Assembly: GCF_900105315.1 (NCBI RefSeq)
Contig: NZ_LT629766.1
Location: forward strand, 558,001 to 622,000
From: Brevibacterium siliguriense
GTDB taxonomy: Bacteria > Actinomycetota > Actinomycetes > Actinomycetales > Brevibacteriaceae
Length of the DNA: 64,000 nt
Direction: 5' to 3'
Made by a program: the position numbers and the translations under genes. The first letter of the stretch is position 1. Each line of letters starts with the position of its first letter. The notes below the pieces were generated by a model. The model was not told the origin of the DNA. It saw only the letters and a program-made list of their open reading frames with translations, and searched no databases. Positions 32,867-40,625 of the stretch are shown one piece after another.

Positions 32867-34561
32867 ATGCCCACACGATTCGAGACCACCCTGACCGACT
32901 CCCTCATCGAAGAATTCACCTCGTCCGGGGACTGGAAGAACCAGACCCTGCTCGACCACCTCGAGCACTGGAGCGCACAACGGCCCGACGCGGTCGTCAC
33001 CCGCGATCCCTACGGAGCGCATACGTATGCCCAGCTCAGCTCGGATGTCGAGACCTGTGCCCGTGCGCTCGTCGACCTCGGGGTCGAACCCGGCCACGTG
33101 GTGGGCATCCAACTGCCGAACTGGTACGAATGGCTCGTCATCCACCTCGGCGCAATCAAGGCCGGCGCCGTGACCAACGGACTCATCCCGATCTATCGGG
33201 ACCGTGAGATCGGGTACATGGCGAAGAAGTCTGAAGTCTCCGTCCTATTCGTTCCCAATCGCTTCCGGAAGTTCGACTATCCCGACATGGTCGATCGGCT
33301 GCAACCGAACCTGCCGGAGCTGCAGCACACGATCGTCCTCGACACCCCGGGCGAGGAAGCCTTCACCGGTCGGGACGGTTTCGAGAAGTGGGCCGATTTC
33401 CTCAACCGAGGAGAACGCGACTTAAGCTCGGACGGACCCCGGTCGGCCGCCTCAGCGATCGAATCCATCGATTGGGACGACCGTCGCCCGGACCCCAACG
33501 ATGTCGGCCTCATCCTCTTCACCTCGGGCACGACGGGCAATCCCAAGGGAGTCATGCACACGCACAACAACGTGCTCGCGGCCTCGCTGCCATGGCCGGA
33601 CCACCTGGGCCTGAACGAGGATTCGGTCATCCACATGGCCTCGACCTTCGGCCATCTCACCGGCTACATGTACGGAGTGTGCCTGCCCCTGCTCATCGGC
33701 GGCTCGGGCGTGTTCCAGGACGTGTGGAATGGTGAGGAGTTCGCCCGACTCGTCGCCGACCACGGGATCCAACACACATCGGGGGCGACTCCGTTCCTCC
33801 ACGATCTGCTCGAGGTGGCGAAAACGACGCAGCACGATCTGTCCTCCCTCAAGCACTTCTGCTGCATGGGCGCCCCGATTCCGCGCGTAATGGTCGATGA
33901 GGCGCGCACTCTGCTGCCGGAACTCAACGTCTTCGGCGGCTGGGGGCAGACGGAATGCGGGCTGGTGACGATGACGGCACCGGGCGACTCGGAAGAGAAG
34001 GTCACGAGCACCGACGGGCGTGCCCTGGGCTCGATGAAAGTCCGCGTCATCGATCCTTTCGGCGAGCCCGTGGCTGCAGGAGTCGAAGGGAAAGTCCAGG
34101 TCACAGGGCCATTCATGTTCGTCGGCTACCTCGATGAACCGGAGCACACAGCAGACGCTTTCGCGGGTGTTTGGCTCGATACGGGAGACCTCGCCGAAAT
34201 GGACTCCGAGGGCTTCATCAGGATCGCGGGGAGGTCGAAGGACATCATCATCCGCGGTGGTGAGAACATCCCCGTGGCCTATATCGAGAACGTCCTCTAC
34301 GAACATCCCGCGGTCTCCCAGGTCGCCGTCGTCGCGGTGCCGCATCCGCGGCTGCAGGAGATCGCGTGCGCGGTCGTCACCCTCAACGAGGGCCACAGCC
34401 TGTCGATGGACGAACTGCGCGAGTTCTTCGACGCGAAGGGCGTGGCCAAGCAGTACTGGCCCGAGGCCCTGCAGTGTCTCGACGAGTTCCCTCGCACGCC
34501 GAGCGGTAAGATTCAGAAGTTCAAGCTCAGAGAGGAAGTCGCCACCGAGCATGTCAGCTGA
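32867..34561 (+). CDS. aliA: AMP-dependent acyl-CoA ligase, probable cyclohexanecarboxylate-CoA ligase
   Basis: Activates a carboxylic acid to its CoA thioester; 564 aa, ANL superfamily. Motifs in order: LFTSGTTGNPKGVMHTH (P-loop-like A3), GGWGQTECG (A5), VWLDTGDLAEMDSEGF (A7), GRSKDIIIRGGENI (A8) and the catalytic Lys in TPSGKIQKFKL (A10). ATG 32867 has AAAGGAG upstream and is preferred to the longer open frame. The substrate, probably cyclohexanecarboxylate, is inferred from the badH/badI/aliB neighbours. It overlaps the tetR gene by 11 bp. Confidence 0.78.
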   Translation: MPTRFETTLTDSLIEEFTSSGDWKNQTLLDHLEHWSAQRPDAVVTRDPYGAHTYAQLSSDVETCARALVDLGVEPGHVVGIQLPNWYEWLVIHLGAIKAGAVTNGLIPIYRDREIGYMAKKSEVSVLFVPNRFRKFDYPDMVDRLQPNLPELQHTIVLDTPGEEAFTGRDGFEKWADFLNRGERDLSSDGPRSAASAIESIDWDDRRPDPNDVGLILFTSGTTGNPKGVMHTHNNVLAASLPWPDHLGLNEDSVIHMASTFGHLTGYMYGVCLPLLIGGSGVFQDVWNGEEFARLVADHGIQHTSGATPFLHDLLEVAKTTQHDLSSLKHFCCMGAPIPRVMVDEARTLLPELNVFGGWGQTECGLVTMTAPGDSEEKVTSTDGRALGSMKVRVIDPFGEPVAAGVEGKVQVTGPFMFVGYLDEPEHTADAFAGVWLDTGDLAEMDSEGFIRIAGRSKDIIIRGGENIPVAYIENVLYEHPAVSQVAVVAVPHPRLQEIACAVVTLNEGHSLSMDELREFFDAKGVAKQYWPEALQCLDEFPRTPSGKIQKFKLREEVATEHVS

Positions 34562-35186
34562 ATCCGAAGACCTCAACGCGATCGTCCGGGGAGCCCGCGC
34601 GGAATTCCGAGAGCGGCAGATCGTCGATGCCGCCGTGCGCCTGATGCAGGAGAAGGGCACCCACTCGGTGTCCATGCAGGCGATCGCGAAGTCCTGTGGG
34701 GTCAGTGTCGGACTGCTGTACAAGTACTTCTCCGACAAGGAGCAGATCGTGCTCGCCGCGATCACTCGCGTCCTCGAGGAGTTCCGACTGCGGGTGCCTT
34801 CCGCCATCGCCGAGGCGGGTGACCCCGTGGACGAGGTCATTGCCGCATTCTCCGAGTTCTGCCACGTCGTCGACGAACAGCGGCACGCGGTCGTGCTCAC
34901 CTATCAGGTCTCCAGGGCACTGTCGAAGCAGGGGCTGAAATCGATCCAGGACCAGGAGCTCGAAACCCTGCAGCCTCTCGTCGACGTCGTCACCGCCGCC
35001 GTCGAGGCGGGCGATCTGCGCGATGTCGATGCGCAGACGCTGGGGCATGACCTCATGGCGACAGCCCACATGTGGGCTCTCAAGCACTGGTACTTCCAGC
35101 GGATCGGGCTCGACCTCGACACGTACATCGACCGGCAGGTGAGCACTCTCGTGCTGAGCAACCTCAGCGAGGGTGCCCGCCGCTAG
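34551..35186 (+). CDS. TetR-family regulator of the alicyclic-acid operon
   Basis: The 211-aa protein has an N-terminal TetR helix-turn-helix (about residues 20-66): RQIVDAAVRLMQEKGTHSVS, IAKSCGVSVGLLYKYFSDKEQI. The C-terminal domain is variable and presumably binds an acyl-CoA effector. AGAGGAAG precedes the ATG, which overlaps the CoA-ligase gene by 11 bp, so it is the last gene of the operon and probably autoregulates it through the GTGAAC sites at 29844-29870. In Rhodopseudomonas the regulator of this pathway (BadR) is MarR-type, so the regulator differs. Confidence 0.88.
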   Translation: MSAESEDLNAIVRGARAEFRERQIVDAAVRLMQEKGTHSVSMQAIAKSCGVSVGLLYKYFSDKEQIVLAAITRVLEEFRLRVPSAIAEAGDPVDEVIAAFSEFCHVVDEQRHAVVLTYQVSRALSKQGLKSIQDQELETLQPLVDVVTAAVEAGDLRDVDAQTLGHDLMATAHMWALKHWYFQRIGLDLDTYIDRQVSTLVLSNLSEGARR

Positions 35187-35249
35187 TCAGCGCGGCTCCA
35201 CTGCCGCTCAGGGGCCGCGCAGCGACCCGCACCCCGCTCTGGGTGCCGC

Positions 35250-36050
35250 TCAAGGGTGCAGGGGAACGCTGGATTCGTCGGTGAGTGCGAGGAAGCCGAA
35301 GGTCTCCTGCAGGTACAGATCGACGGTCTCGCTGTCGTGGCCTCGGTAGCCGATCGACAGGTCCTGGCCCAGGTGGAGTTCGTAGTCGCCGCCGCGGGTG
35401 GACACGAGCAGGGCACCCTCGAGCGCCGGCGCCCAGACGATCTCCCCGGCACCGAGCTGGCGGGAGAGATGATCGCGGATCGGGAACCCATGATCGGTCG
35501 ACTCGGAGACCTTCGTGTACTCCGCCTCGGACAGCAGAAGGCTGTAGGGCCCGTCGACACCGGCCGTGCGCAGGCTCGACAGCGCCTGCGCCACCGCGTC
35601 CGCGTAGTCCTCGACTGAATCGGGCAGGGTGACAGCGGCGTTCGACGAGTTCGGGACGATTCCGCCGATGCCCGCGGAGTCGAGTCCGTGGAGGATGGTG
35701 CGATCCTCGGCCAGCGCCATCGTCGTCGCGGCATCCTTCACCGGCTGCCAGTCCGAATCTCCGGAGCCGCGCGCAACATCGTCGATCGCCTCACGCGTGA
35801 CTGTGAACGGGGCGCGCAGTTCGACGAATTCCTGCACGATGCGCTGCCGAATGTGCAGACCCGAGGAATACGACTGCACGTGACGGATATGTCCCGTGGT
35901 CACCGAGGAGGTCTCGAAGCCGCTCGGCCCCTCGACGTCGACGATGCGCCGACCGGCGATATTGCGTTTGAAGGTGCGCCGTGCCTCTTCCTCGATCTCC
36001 GCCCAGGCCGGGCCGGTGATGGGAGCTAGTTCGCGATAGAGGTTGTTCAC
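35250..36050 (-). CDS. Encapsulin shell protein (linocin M18 type)
   Basis: Self-assembling HK97-fold shell protein of 266 aa that builds a protein nanocompartment around cargo enzymes. The N-terminus MNNLYRELAPITGPAWAEIE, the segment RTFKRNIAGRRIVDVEGPSG and the C-terminal LGQDLSIGYRGHDS with DLYLQETFGFL are family hallmarks. The B. linens linocin M18 protein belongs to this family. It starts with GTG in a GTGA overlap with the upstream DyP peroxidase gene, its probable cargo. It is convergent with the tetR gene. Confidence 0.95.
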   Translation of the reverse strand: MNNLYRELAPITGPAWAEIEEEARRTFKRNIAGRRIVDVEGPSGFETSSVTTGHIRHVQSYSSGLHIRQRIVQEFVELRAPFTVTREAIDDVARGSGDSDWQPVKDAATTMALAEDRTILHGLDSAGIGGIVPNSSNAAVTLPDSVEDYADAVAQALSSLRTAGVDGPYSLLLSEAEYTKVSESTDHGFPIRDHLSRQLGAGEIVWAPALEGALLVSTRGGDYELHLGQDLSIGYRGHDSETVDLYLQETFGFLALTDESSVPLHP

Positions 36051-37297
36051 TGTCGTCTCCTGTTCAGGCTGCCGATTCCCAGGCTGCCGTCCGTGGGTGC
36101 TGAGGGGTCTGCGTCTGCCGAGTCATCGTCGCCGGCCGAACCGTCGACAACGGCCGGGTCAGGGTCCGTTCCGTCGTCGATGTCCGGACAATCGACCTTC
36201 GCCGAGGCGGCTCCTCCGATCCCGAGCCCCGCCTCGGCGAGTTCCCCGTCCGGATCGTCGAGGAAATCCTGGCTGGGCACGAAGAACAGCCCGCCGGTCA
36301 CCGCGGTCGAGAAGTCGAGGATCCGGTCGTAGGTGCCTACCGGGTCGCCGATGAACATGTTCTCGAGCATCTGCTCGGTCGTCGTCACGTCGGCGGCGTA
36401 GGCGATGAAGTAGGTGCCGTACTCTTCGGAGCCGATCGAGCCGAAGACCATGTTGTCGCGCACGATCTCACGGTCATTGCCGTCCTCGTCCTCGATCGAA
36501 TTGAGCACGAGGTGCGAGTTCGCGGCCTTGTCCTCCTCGGCGAATTCGACGTCGGAGAGTTTGTGCCGCCCGAAGGCCGCTTCCTGCTCCTCGACGCTGA
36601 GGTCGTCCCAGGCGGGCATGTCGTGCGTGTACTTCTGAACGATCACATAGGTGCTGCCCGGAAGACCGGGGGCGCCATCGCCGGGAACGGCTCCTGCCTC
36701 GGCGGCTCCGGCAGCGGCCGCAGCGACTTCGGGTCCCGCCTCGGCGGAGTCCGAGCCGGAATCCTCGGCGACGTCATCGGGGTGGAGGAACACGGCGTCG
36801 ACGGCGCCCTGGTCCTCGGGGTTCTCGGTGCCGTCGACGAAGCCGAGGATGTCACGTTCGTCGAAATAGCGGAAGCCGTGGACTTCGTCGGCGACGTCGA
36901 CGGCCCCGGCCAAACCGTCGCCGATGAGCCGGGCGAGCTCGAAGCACATATCCATGCGGCGAGCGCGGATGTGGAACAGCAGATCGCCCGGAGTCGACGG
37001 TGCCGTGTGGACGTCTCCGCGCTGTTCGATGAAGGGATGGAGCCCCCAGGGTCGGGGCGCGGTGAACATGCGGTCCCAGAGGTCCGCGCCGATGCCCGTC
37101 ACACAGCTGAGATCGTCTTCGCGGGAGCGGAAGCCGACGGTTCGGGTCAGCCCTGCGATCTCGGACAGGAAGTCCTTCGCCGTGCTCTCGAATCCGGTAC
37201 GGACGGTGAGGACGAGGAAGATCGCATACGGCGATGGCGGAACCAGCACCCGCTGCGGACTCTTCCCATCGGGGAATGCCTGCTGCCAGACGGTCAC
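36047..37297 (-). CDS. DyP-type heme peroxidase, encapsulin cargo
   Basis: Heme peroxidase packaged in the encapsulin. The 416-aa protein carries the DyP motif GFVDGTENP with the distal Asp. The proximal heme-ligand candidate is His in NSHLVLNSIED, and YFIAYAADVT lies in the second ferredoxin-like half. An Ala/Glu/Ser-rich insertion (about residues 190-215) and an acidic linker precede the C-terminal peptide DGSLGIGSLNRRRQ, which matches the LGIGSL-type encapsulin targeting signal. GTG 37297 is chosen because GGAGGAG lies 8 bp upstream; the frame continues to 37336. It overlaps the encapsulin gene by 4 bp. Confidence 0.92.
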   Translation of the reverse strand: MTVWQQAFPDGKSPQRVLVPPSPYAIFLVLTVRTGFESTAKDFLSEIAGLTRTVGFRSREDDLSCVTGIGADLWDRMFTAPRPWGLHPFIEQRGDVHTAPSTPGDLLFHIRARRMDMCFELARLIGDGLAGAVDVADEVHGFRYFDERDILGFVDGTENPEDQGAVDAVFLHPDDVAEDSGSDSAEAGPEVAAAAAGAAEAGAVPGDGAPGLPGSTYVIVQKYTHDMPAWDDLSVEEQEAAFGRHKLSDVEFAEEDKAANSHLVLNSIEDEDGNDREIVRDNMVFGSIGSEEYGTYFIAYAADVTTTEQMLENMFIGDPVGTYDRILDFSTAVTGGLFFVPSQDFLDDPDGELAEAGLGIGGAASAKVDCPDIDDGTDPDPAVVDGSAGDDDSADADPSAPTDGSLGIGSLNRRRQ

Positions 37298-37482
37298 TGC
37301 ATCATCTCCTCCGCTCACGGATTCGGCGCGGTGCACCTCGGGACACCAAGGTGACCTACGTTTCGGAGTCTACGCTTCACCAGCCACGATTGGCCATGGT
37401 GCCCTTGTCGGCGGTCGACAGGCACGGCATGTGTGTTCGCGTCGTACACTCGAAGAGAAGCGAGCGAATGGAGCATCAGCCG

Positions 37483-37935
37483 ATGTCCGAGAAGAAGAGC
37501 TCCGCCAAGAGCAGCGCACACGCAGTCCAGGTCCGCCGCATCTACGACGAAGCACAGAAGTCCGATGGGACCCGAGTCCTCGTCGATCGCGTCTGGCCGC
37601 GCGGGGTGAGCAAGGACAAGGCCGAACTCGACGAATGGGTCAAGGACGTCGCACCCTCGACCGAGCTGCGCAAATGGTATTCCCACGACCCGGAGAAGTT
37701 CGACGAGTTCTCCCGTCGCTTCCGCGAGGAATTGAAAGGCGATGAGGCCGCGCGGGCCCTCGACGACCTGCGCGAACGTGCGCATAAAGGGACTCTGACC
37801 CTGCTCACCGCGGCCAAACGCGACGACATCAGCCAGGCCACGGTGCTCGCCGAGATCCTCAATTACAACAAGACGGCCAGCAAGAATTCCGGTACGAAGA
37901 CCGGAAGCAAGTCGAGCAGCAAGGACAGCAGATAA
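37483..37935 (+). CDS. DUF488 family protein
   Basis: The 150-aa soluble protein has the DUF488 core: VRRIYDEAQKSDGTRVLVDR followed by VWPRGVSKDKAELDEWVKDVAPS, LRKWYSHDPEKFDEF and TLLTAAKRDDISQATVLAEIL. The family is uncharacterised biochemically. N- and C-terminal ends are Ser/Lys-rich and probably disordered. Start choice: GGAG with 9-bp spacing favours ATG 37483; ATG 37468 in the same frame is possible. It is divergent from the DyP-encapsulin operon. Confidence 0.8.
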   Translation: MSEKKSSAKSSAHAVQVRRIYDEAQKSDGTRVLVDRVWPRGVSKDKAELDEWVKDVAPSTELRKWYSHDPEKFDEFSRRFREELKGDEAARALDDLRERAHKGTLTLLTAAKRDDISQATVLAEILNYNKTASKNSGTKTGSKSSSKDSR

Positions 37936-37937
37936 GC

Positions 37938-38071
37938 GAGATCAAACCGGATACACGCGACTGGACCGATGTCCTCGCCGGGGCTGCTCCGAATGCGGCT
38001 TCACCGTCGCCTCACTCACGCTCCACGGACTCCACGAAGTCAGGCACCACCTCGGCGACGTCGGGGCCTGA
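37938..38071 (+). pseudogene. Remnant of a DinB-like (mycothiol-transferase type) gene
   Basis: Downstream of the DUF488 gene the plus strand encodes IKPDTRDWTDVLAG and, after a one-base phase change near 37982, CSECGFTVASLTLHGLHEVRHHLGDV and a stop at 38069. The first part resembles the N-terminus of DinB-superfamily proteins (PDTKDWTWVL...CPECGF) and the second their C-terminal end (HDAVHHLWDV-like). The middle of the gene and the start codon are missing. Confidence 0.5.
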
Positions 38072-38089
38072 AGACAGGACGGAGTTTAC

Positions 38090-38105
38090 TGGACACCAGT
38101 GTCCA
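38090..38105. promoter_or_regulatory. Palindromic operator upstream of tetR-MFS
   Basis: TGGACACCAGTGTCCA is a perfect inverted repeat (7+2+7) 20 bp before the tetR start, overlapping the likely promoter. A TetR autoregulatory operator is the simplest reading. Confidence 0.6.
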
Positions 38106-38125
38106 AAATACTTTAGGCTCGTCAC

Positions 38126-38785
38126 ATGGGCAGGAAGAAGAGCTTCGACGAGCAGTCCGTCATCGATGCCGCCATAGCCGTATTCAGCGAACACGGCTAT
38201 GCGGGAACCGATGTGGGGCTGGTCTGCGAACGCGCGAACATCGGCCGCTCAAGTTTCTACAACACCTTCGACAGCCTCGACGCCGTCTTCCTCCGCGCCC
38301 TGCGTGACTACACGGCCACGGGCATCCCACTCAGGGAGGAACTCAACCACAGTGCCGAGCCCGCACCCGTCCTTCTCATGCACCGCCTCGGCGGCGCGCT
38401 GGAGAAACAGTGCGAAGACGAGAACCGGACCGGTTGCCTTTCCGCGAACACCGCGGCAGAGCTCGGTCGTGAGGTCGACGCGGTGTGTTCGATCCTCGAT
38501 CCCGACCGCGACGCGTGGCTCGACACCTATTCGACGGTGCTCGAGCGCGGCCAGGAGGCAGGGCACATCCGTGCCGATCTCGACGCCCGAGTCCATGCCC
38601 AGCTCATCCACAGCGTGCTCGCTGGCCTGCGGATCGCCGCCCGAGTCATGACCGAGGACCAAGTCCTCGCCCAGGCGCGAGCTTTCGTCGCAGGACTGTG
38701 CACACCTGCCGGTCAGGCAGCGCTCGGGCCGGACCATTCCGCACCCTCCCTCGATTCCCACACGGAAGGCAGCACTGCCCGATGA
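38126..38785 (+). CDS. TetR-family regulator of the adjacent efflux gene
   Basis: The 219-aa protein has a TetR helix-turn-helix at about residues 8-55 (DEQSVIDAAIAVFSEHGYAG, VCERANIGRSSFYNTFDSLD) and a TetR_C-type ligand domain with NRTGCLSANTAAEL, typical of the AcrR/YcdC-like subgroup. The palindrome at 38090-38105 just upstream is its likely operator. Its stop overlaps the start of the MFS gene by ATGA, so repressor and pump form one transcript. Confidence 0.9.
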   Translation: MGRKKSFDEQSVIDAAIAVFSEHGYAGTDVGLVCERANIGRSSFYNTFDSLDAVFLRALRDYTATGIPLREELNHSAEPAPVLLMHRLGGALEKQCEDENRTGCLSANTAAELGREVDAVCSILDPDRDAWLDTYSTVLERGQEAGHIRADLDARVHAQLIHSVLAGLRIAARVMTEDQVLAQARAFVAGLCTPAGQAALGPDHSAPSLDSHTEGSTAR

Positions 38786-40068
38786 CCCAGTCAACCACCT
38801 CGACGGCTCCCGCCCGCGTCCCCGCTCAGGTCTATCTGCTGGCCGCAGTGATCTTCTGCCTCGGCACCAGCGAGTTCATGATCGCCGGGATCCTCGAACC
38901 CTTGAGCGCGGATCTGGGAGTGACGATCCCGCAGGCAGGCCTGCTCATCACGGGTTTCGCCGTCGGCATGATCGTCGGGGCGCCGGCCATGACTCTGCTG
39001 ACGCTGACCCTGCCCAGACGGGCGACGATGATCGTCATGATCATCGGCTTCTCCGCCCTCCACATCCTCGCGGCGCTGTCACCGAGCTACGGGCTGCTCA
39101 TGGTCTCCCGGGTGCTGTCGGCCTTCGCGTGCGGCGGTTTCTGGGCCGTCGCCGCCGTCCACACCTCGGCCATCTCTCCCGCCGCCGTGCAGGGCCGAGC
39201 ACTCGCCAGCCTCGTCGGCGGACTCACCGTCGCCAACCTTGTCGGAGTGCCGATGGGAACGTGGATCGGCACCCAGTTCGGGTGGCGTTCGACCTTCTGG
39301 GCCGTCGCTCTCGTCACCGCCCTGGCCGCCGTCCTCATCGCCGTGACCACACGGTCGGACGCGAAGCCGAGTGACCGTGGCGAAACCGACCCTGGCGAAG
39401 TAGGATCCCCCACCCCCACCGAGGCGGCTCCCGGATTGCGGACCCTGCTGCGTGCCGAGATCGCCGCATTCAGGGGACCCCGAATCTGGTTGGCCCTGGG
39501 CACGACCGCGCTGTTCCAGGCTTCGGTGTTCGCGTCTTTCTCCTATTTCTCACCCCTGCTCACACGGGTCGCGGGTCTGCCCGCGGACCTGGTTCCCGCG
39601 GTGCTTGCGGCCTTCGGCATCGGCGCATTCGTCGGTGTCGTCATCGGCGGGCGTTTGGCCGATCGGAACATCTTCGGCAATATCGTCGGCAGCCTCGCGG
39701 CTCTGGCGCTCAGCCTCGGCGCCCTGCGGCTGGTCGCGGACAACGCGATCCTCGCCGTCGTCATGATCGTCCTTGTCGGCGCCAGCGGCTTCTCCATCGC
39801 CGGGGCGCTCAACGCCCGCGTGTTCCAGATCGCGACTCAGGCTCCGACACTGGCTGCGAGCGTCAACACCTCGGCCTTCAACGTCGGAAATGCCTTCGGC
39901 CCGGCCGTCGGCGCTTGGGTCATCGCCGCCGGCTTCGGCTTCCCCGCCACGATTGTCGCCGCCATCGTCCTCGCGCTCGCTGCGCTCGTCGTGGTGGCCG
40001 TGGCGATCCGTGTCGAACGGACGTGGGAGCTGCGATCGGAATCCACCCTCGCCGAGGCGGCCTGCTAG
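38782..40068 (+). CDS. MFS efflux transporter, AraJ/Cmx type
   Basis: The 428-aa membrane protein has twelve hydrophobic segments. FCLGTSEFMIAGILEPLSADLGV is the hallmark start of the sugar-efflux/chloramphenicol-efflux (AraJ, Cml/Cmx) group, with PRRATMIVMI in the loop 2-3 region and SAGALNARVFQIA-like sequence late in the protein. The hydrophilic central loop (about residues 190-215) is Asp/Thr/Pro-rich. Translationally coupled to the tetR gene, it probably exports a drug-like compound that induces its own efflux. The substrate is unknown. Confidence 0.88.
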   Translation: MTQSTTSTAPARVPAQVYLLAAVIFCLGTSEFMIAGILEPLSADLGVTIPQAGLLITGFAVGMIVGAPAMTLLTLTLPRRATMIVMIIGFSALHILAALSPSYGLLMVSRVLSAFACGGFWAVAAVHTSAISPAAVQGRALASLVGGLTVANLVGVPMGTWIGTQFGWRSTFWAVALVTALAAVLIAVTTRSDAKPSDRGETDPGEVGSPTPTEAAPGLRTLLRAEIAAFRGPRIWLALGTTALFQASVFASFSYFSPLLTRVAGLPADLVPAVLAAFGIGAFVGVVIGGRLADRNIFGNIVGSLAALALSLGALRLVADNAILAVVMIVLVGASGFSIAGALNARVFQIATQAPTLAASVNTSAFNVGNAFGPAVGAWVIAAGFGFPATIVAAIVLALAALVVVAVAIRVERTWELRSESTLAEAAC

Positions 40069-40074
40069 TCCCAG

Positions 40075-40260
40075 CGTGCCATTCAGTCCGTGCAGGGCTG
40101 AGCTGAGAATCCCGGCCGGCCGCAACCTCTCGCGCTTGTCGATCCATGGTTTGACCCAGGTCATCTGTTCGGGAACCAGAGGTTCACCGCAGTCGCTGCA
40201 GACCTCGCCCTGAGTCGTTTCGTGTCCACAGGCTTCGTGGATGAGCCCCATATGGCCGCG
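40075..40260 (-). pseudogene. C-terminal remnant of a zinc-ribbon-tailed (HxlR-like) regulator
   Basis: The minus strand reads LIHEACGHETTQGEVCSDCGEPL, the CGH...C..CGEP tail found at the C-terminus of many HxlR-type winged-helix regulators. The DNA-binding part is absent; upstream lies a different remnant (MFS head, plus strand). The frame then runs antisense through the MFS gene without a stop, so the original end is lost. Confidence 0.4.
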
Positions 40261-40413
40261 CCGCGGAGGCACCGCCGGATCCACCCCGCCTGGTGGGTCG
40301 CTGCCATCGCATTCATCGCCCTGCTCGCCGCCGCCGGATTCCATGCTGCCCCCTGGCGCCCTCATGATTCCGCTCCATATCGCAGGGAACCCACCACCGA
40401 GGCGGCCGCCTAG
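40252..40413 (+). pseudogene. N-terminal remnant of an MFS transporter
   Basis: MAAPRRHRRIHPAWW followed by VAAIAFIALLAAAGFHAAP reads as the first transmembrane helix of an MFS transporter of the type that continues PGALMVPLHEEFGWS. After a phase change near 40345 the next residues PGALMIPLH appear in another frame, then the similarity ends. The remaining eleven helices are missing. Confidence 0.5.
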
Positions 40414-40431
40414 TTCCAGCCGGGATTCGAC

Positions 40432-40551
40432 TCAGCCGTCTTCTTCCGGTTCCCACAGCTCGATCCGATTCGCTTCGGGGTCGCTCACCCAACCGACGCG
40501 CCCGGTTCCGGTCGCTTCCTCCATGGATGAATGGTGGTCCCAGGGATGGAC
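40432..40551 (-). pseudogene. C-terminal remnant of a glyoxalase/VOC-family gene
   Basis: The minus-strand frame between stops encodes HPWDHHSSMEEATGTGRVGW and then VSDPEANRIELWEPEEDG with a stop at 40432. This is a typical C-terminal beta-alpha-beta of VOC proteins (VxDPEGNxIELWEP). Only the last 39 codons remain. Confidence 0.55.
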
Positions 40552-40625
40552 TCAAGTGTCGCGGAATGTCGGGAGACTGTAGTTTGTTACAGGGCACAGA
40601 TGGTCAACCCGTGAAAGGACGTTCC

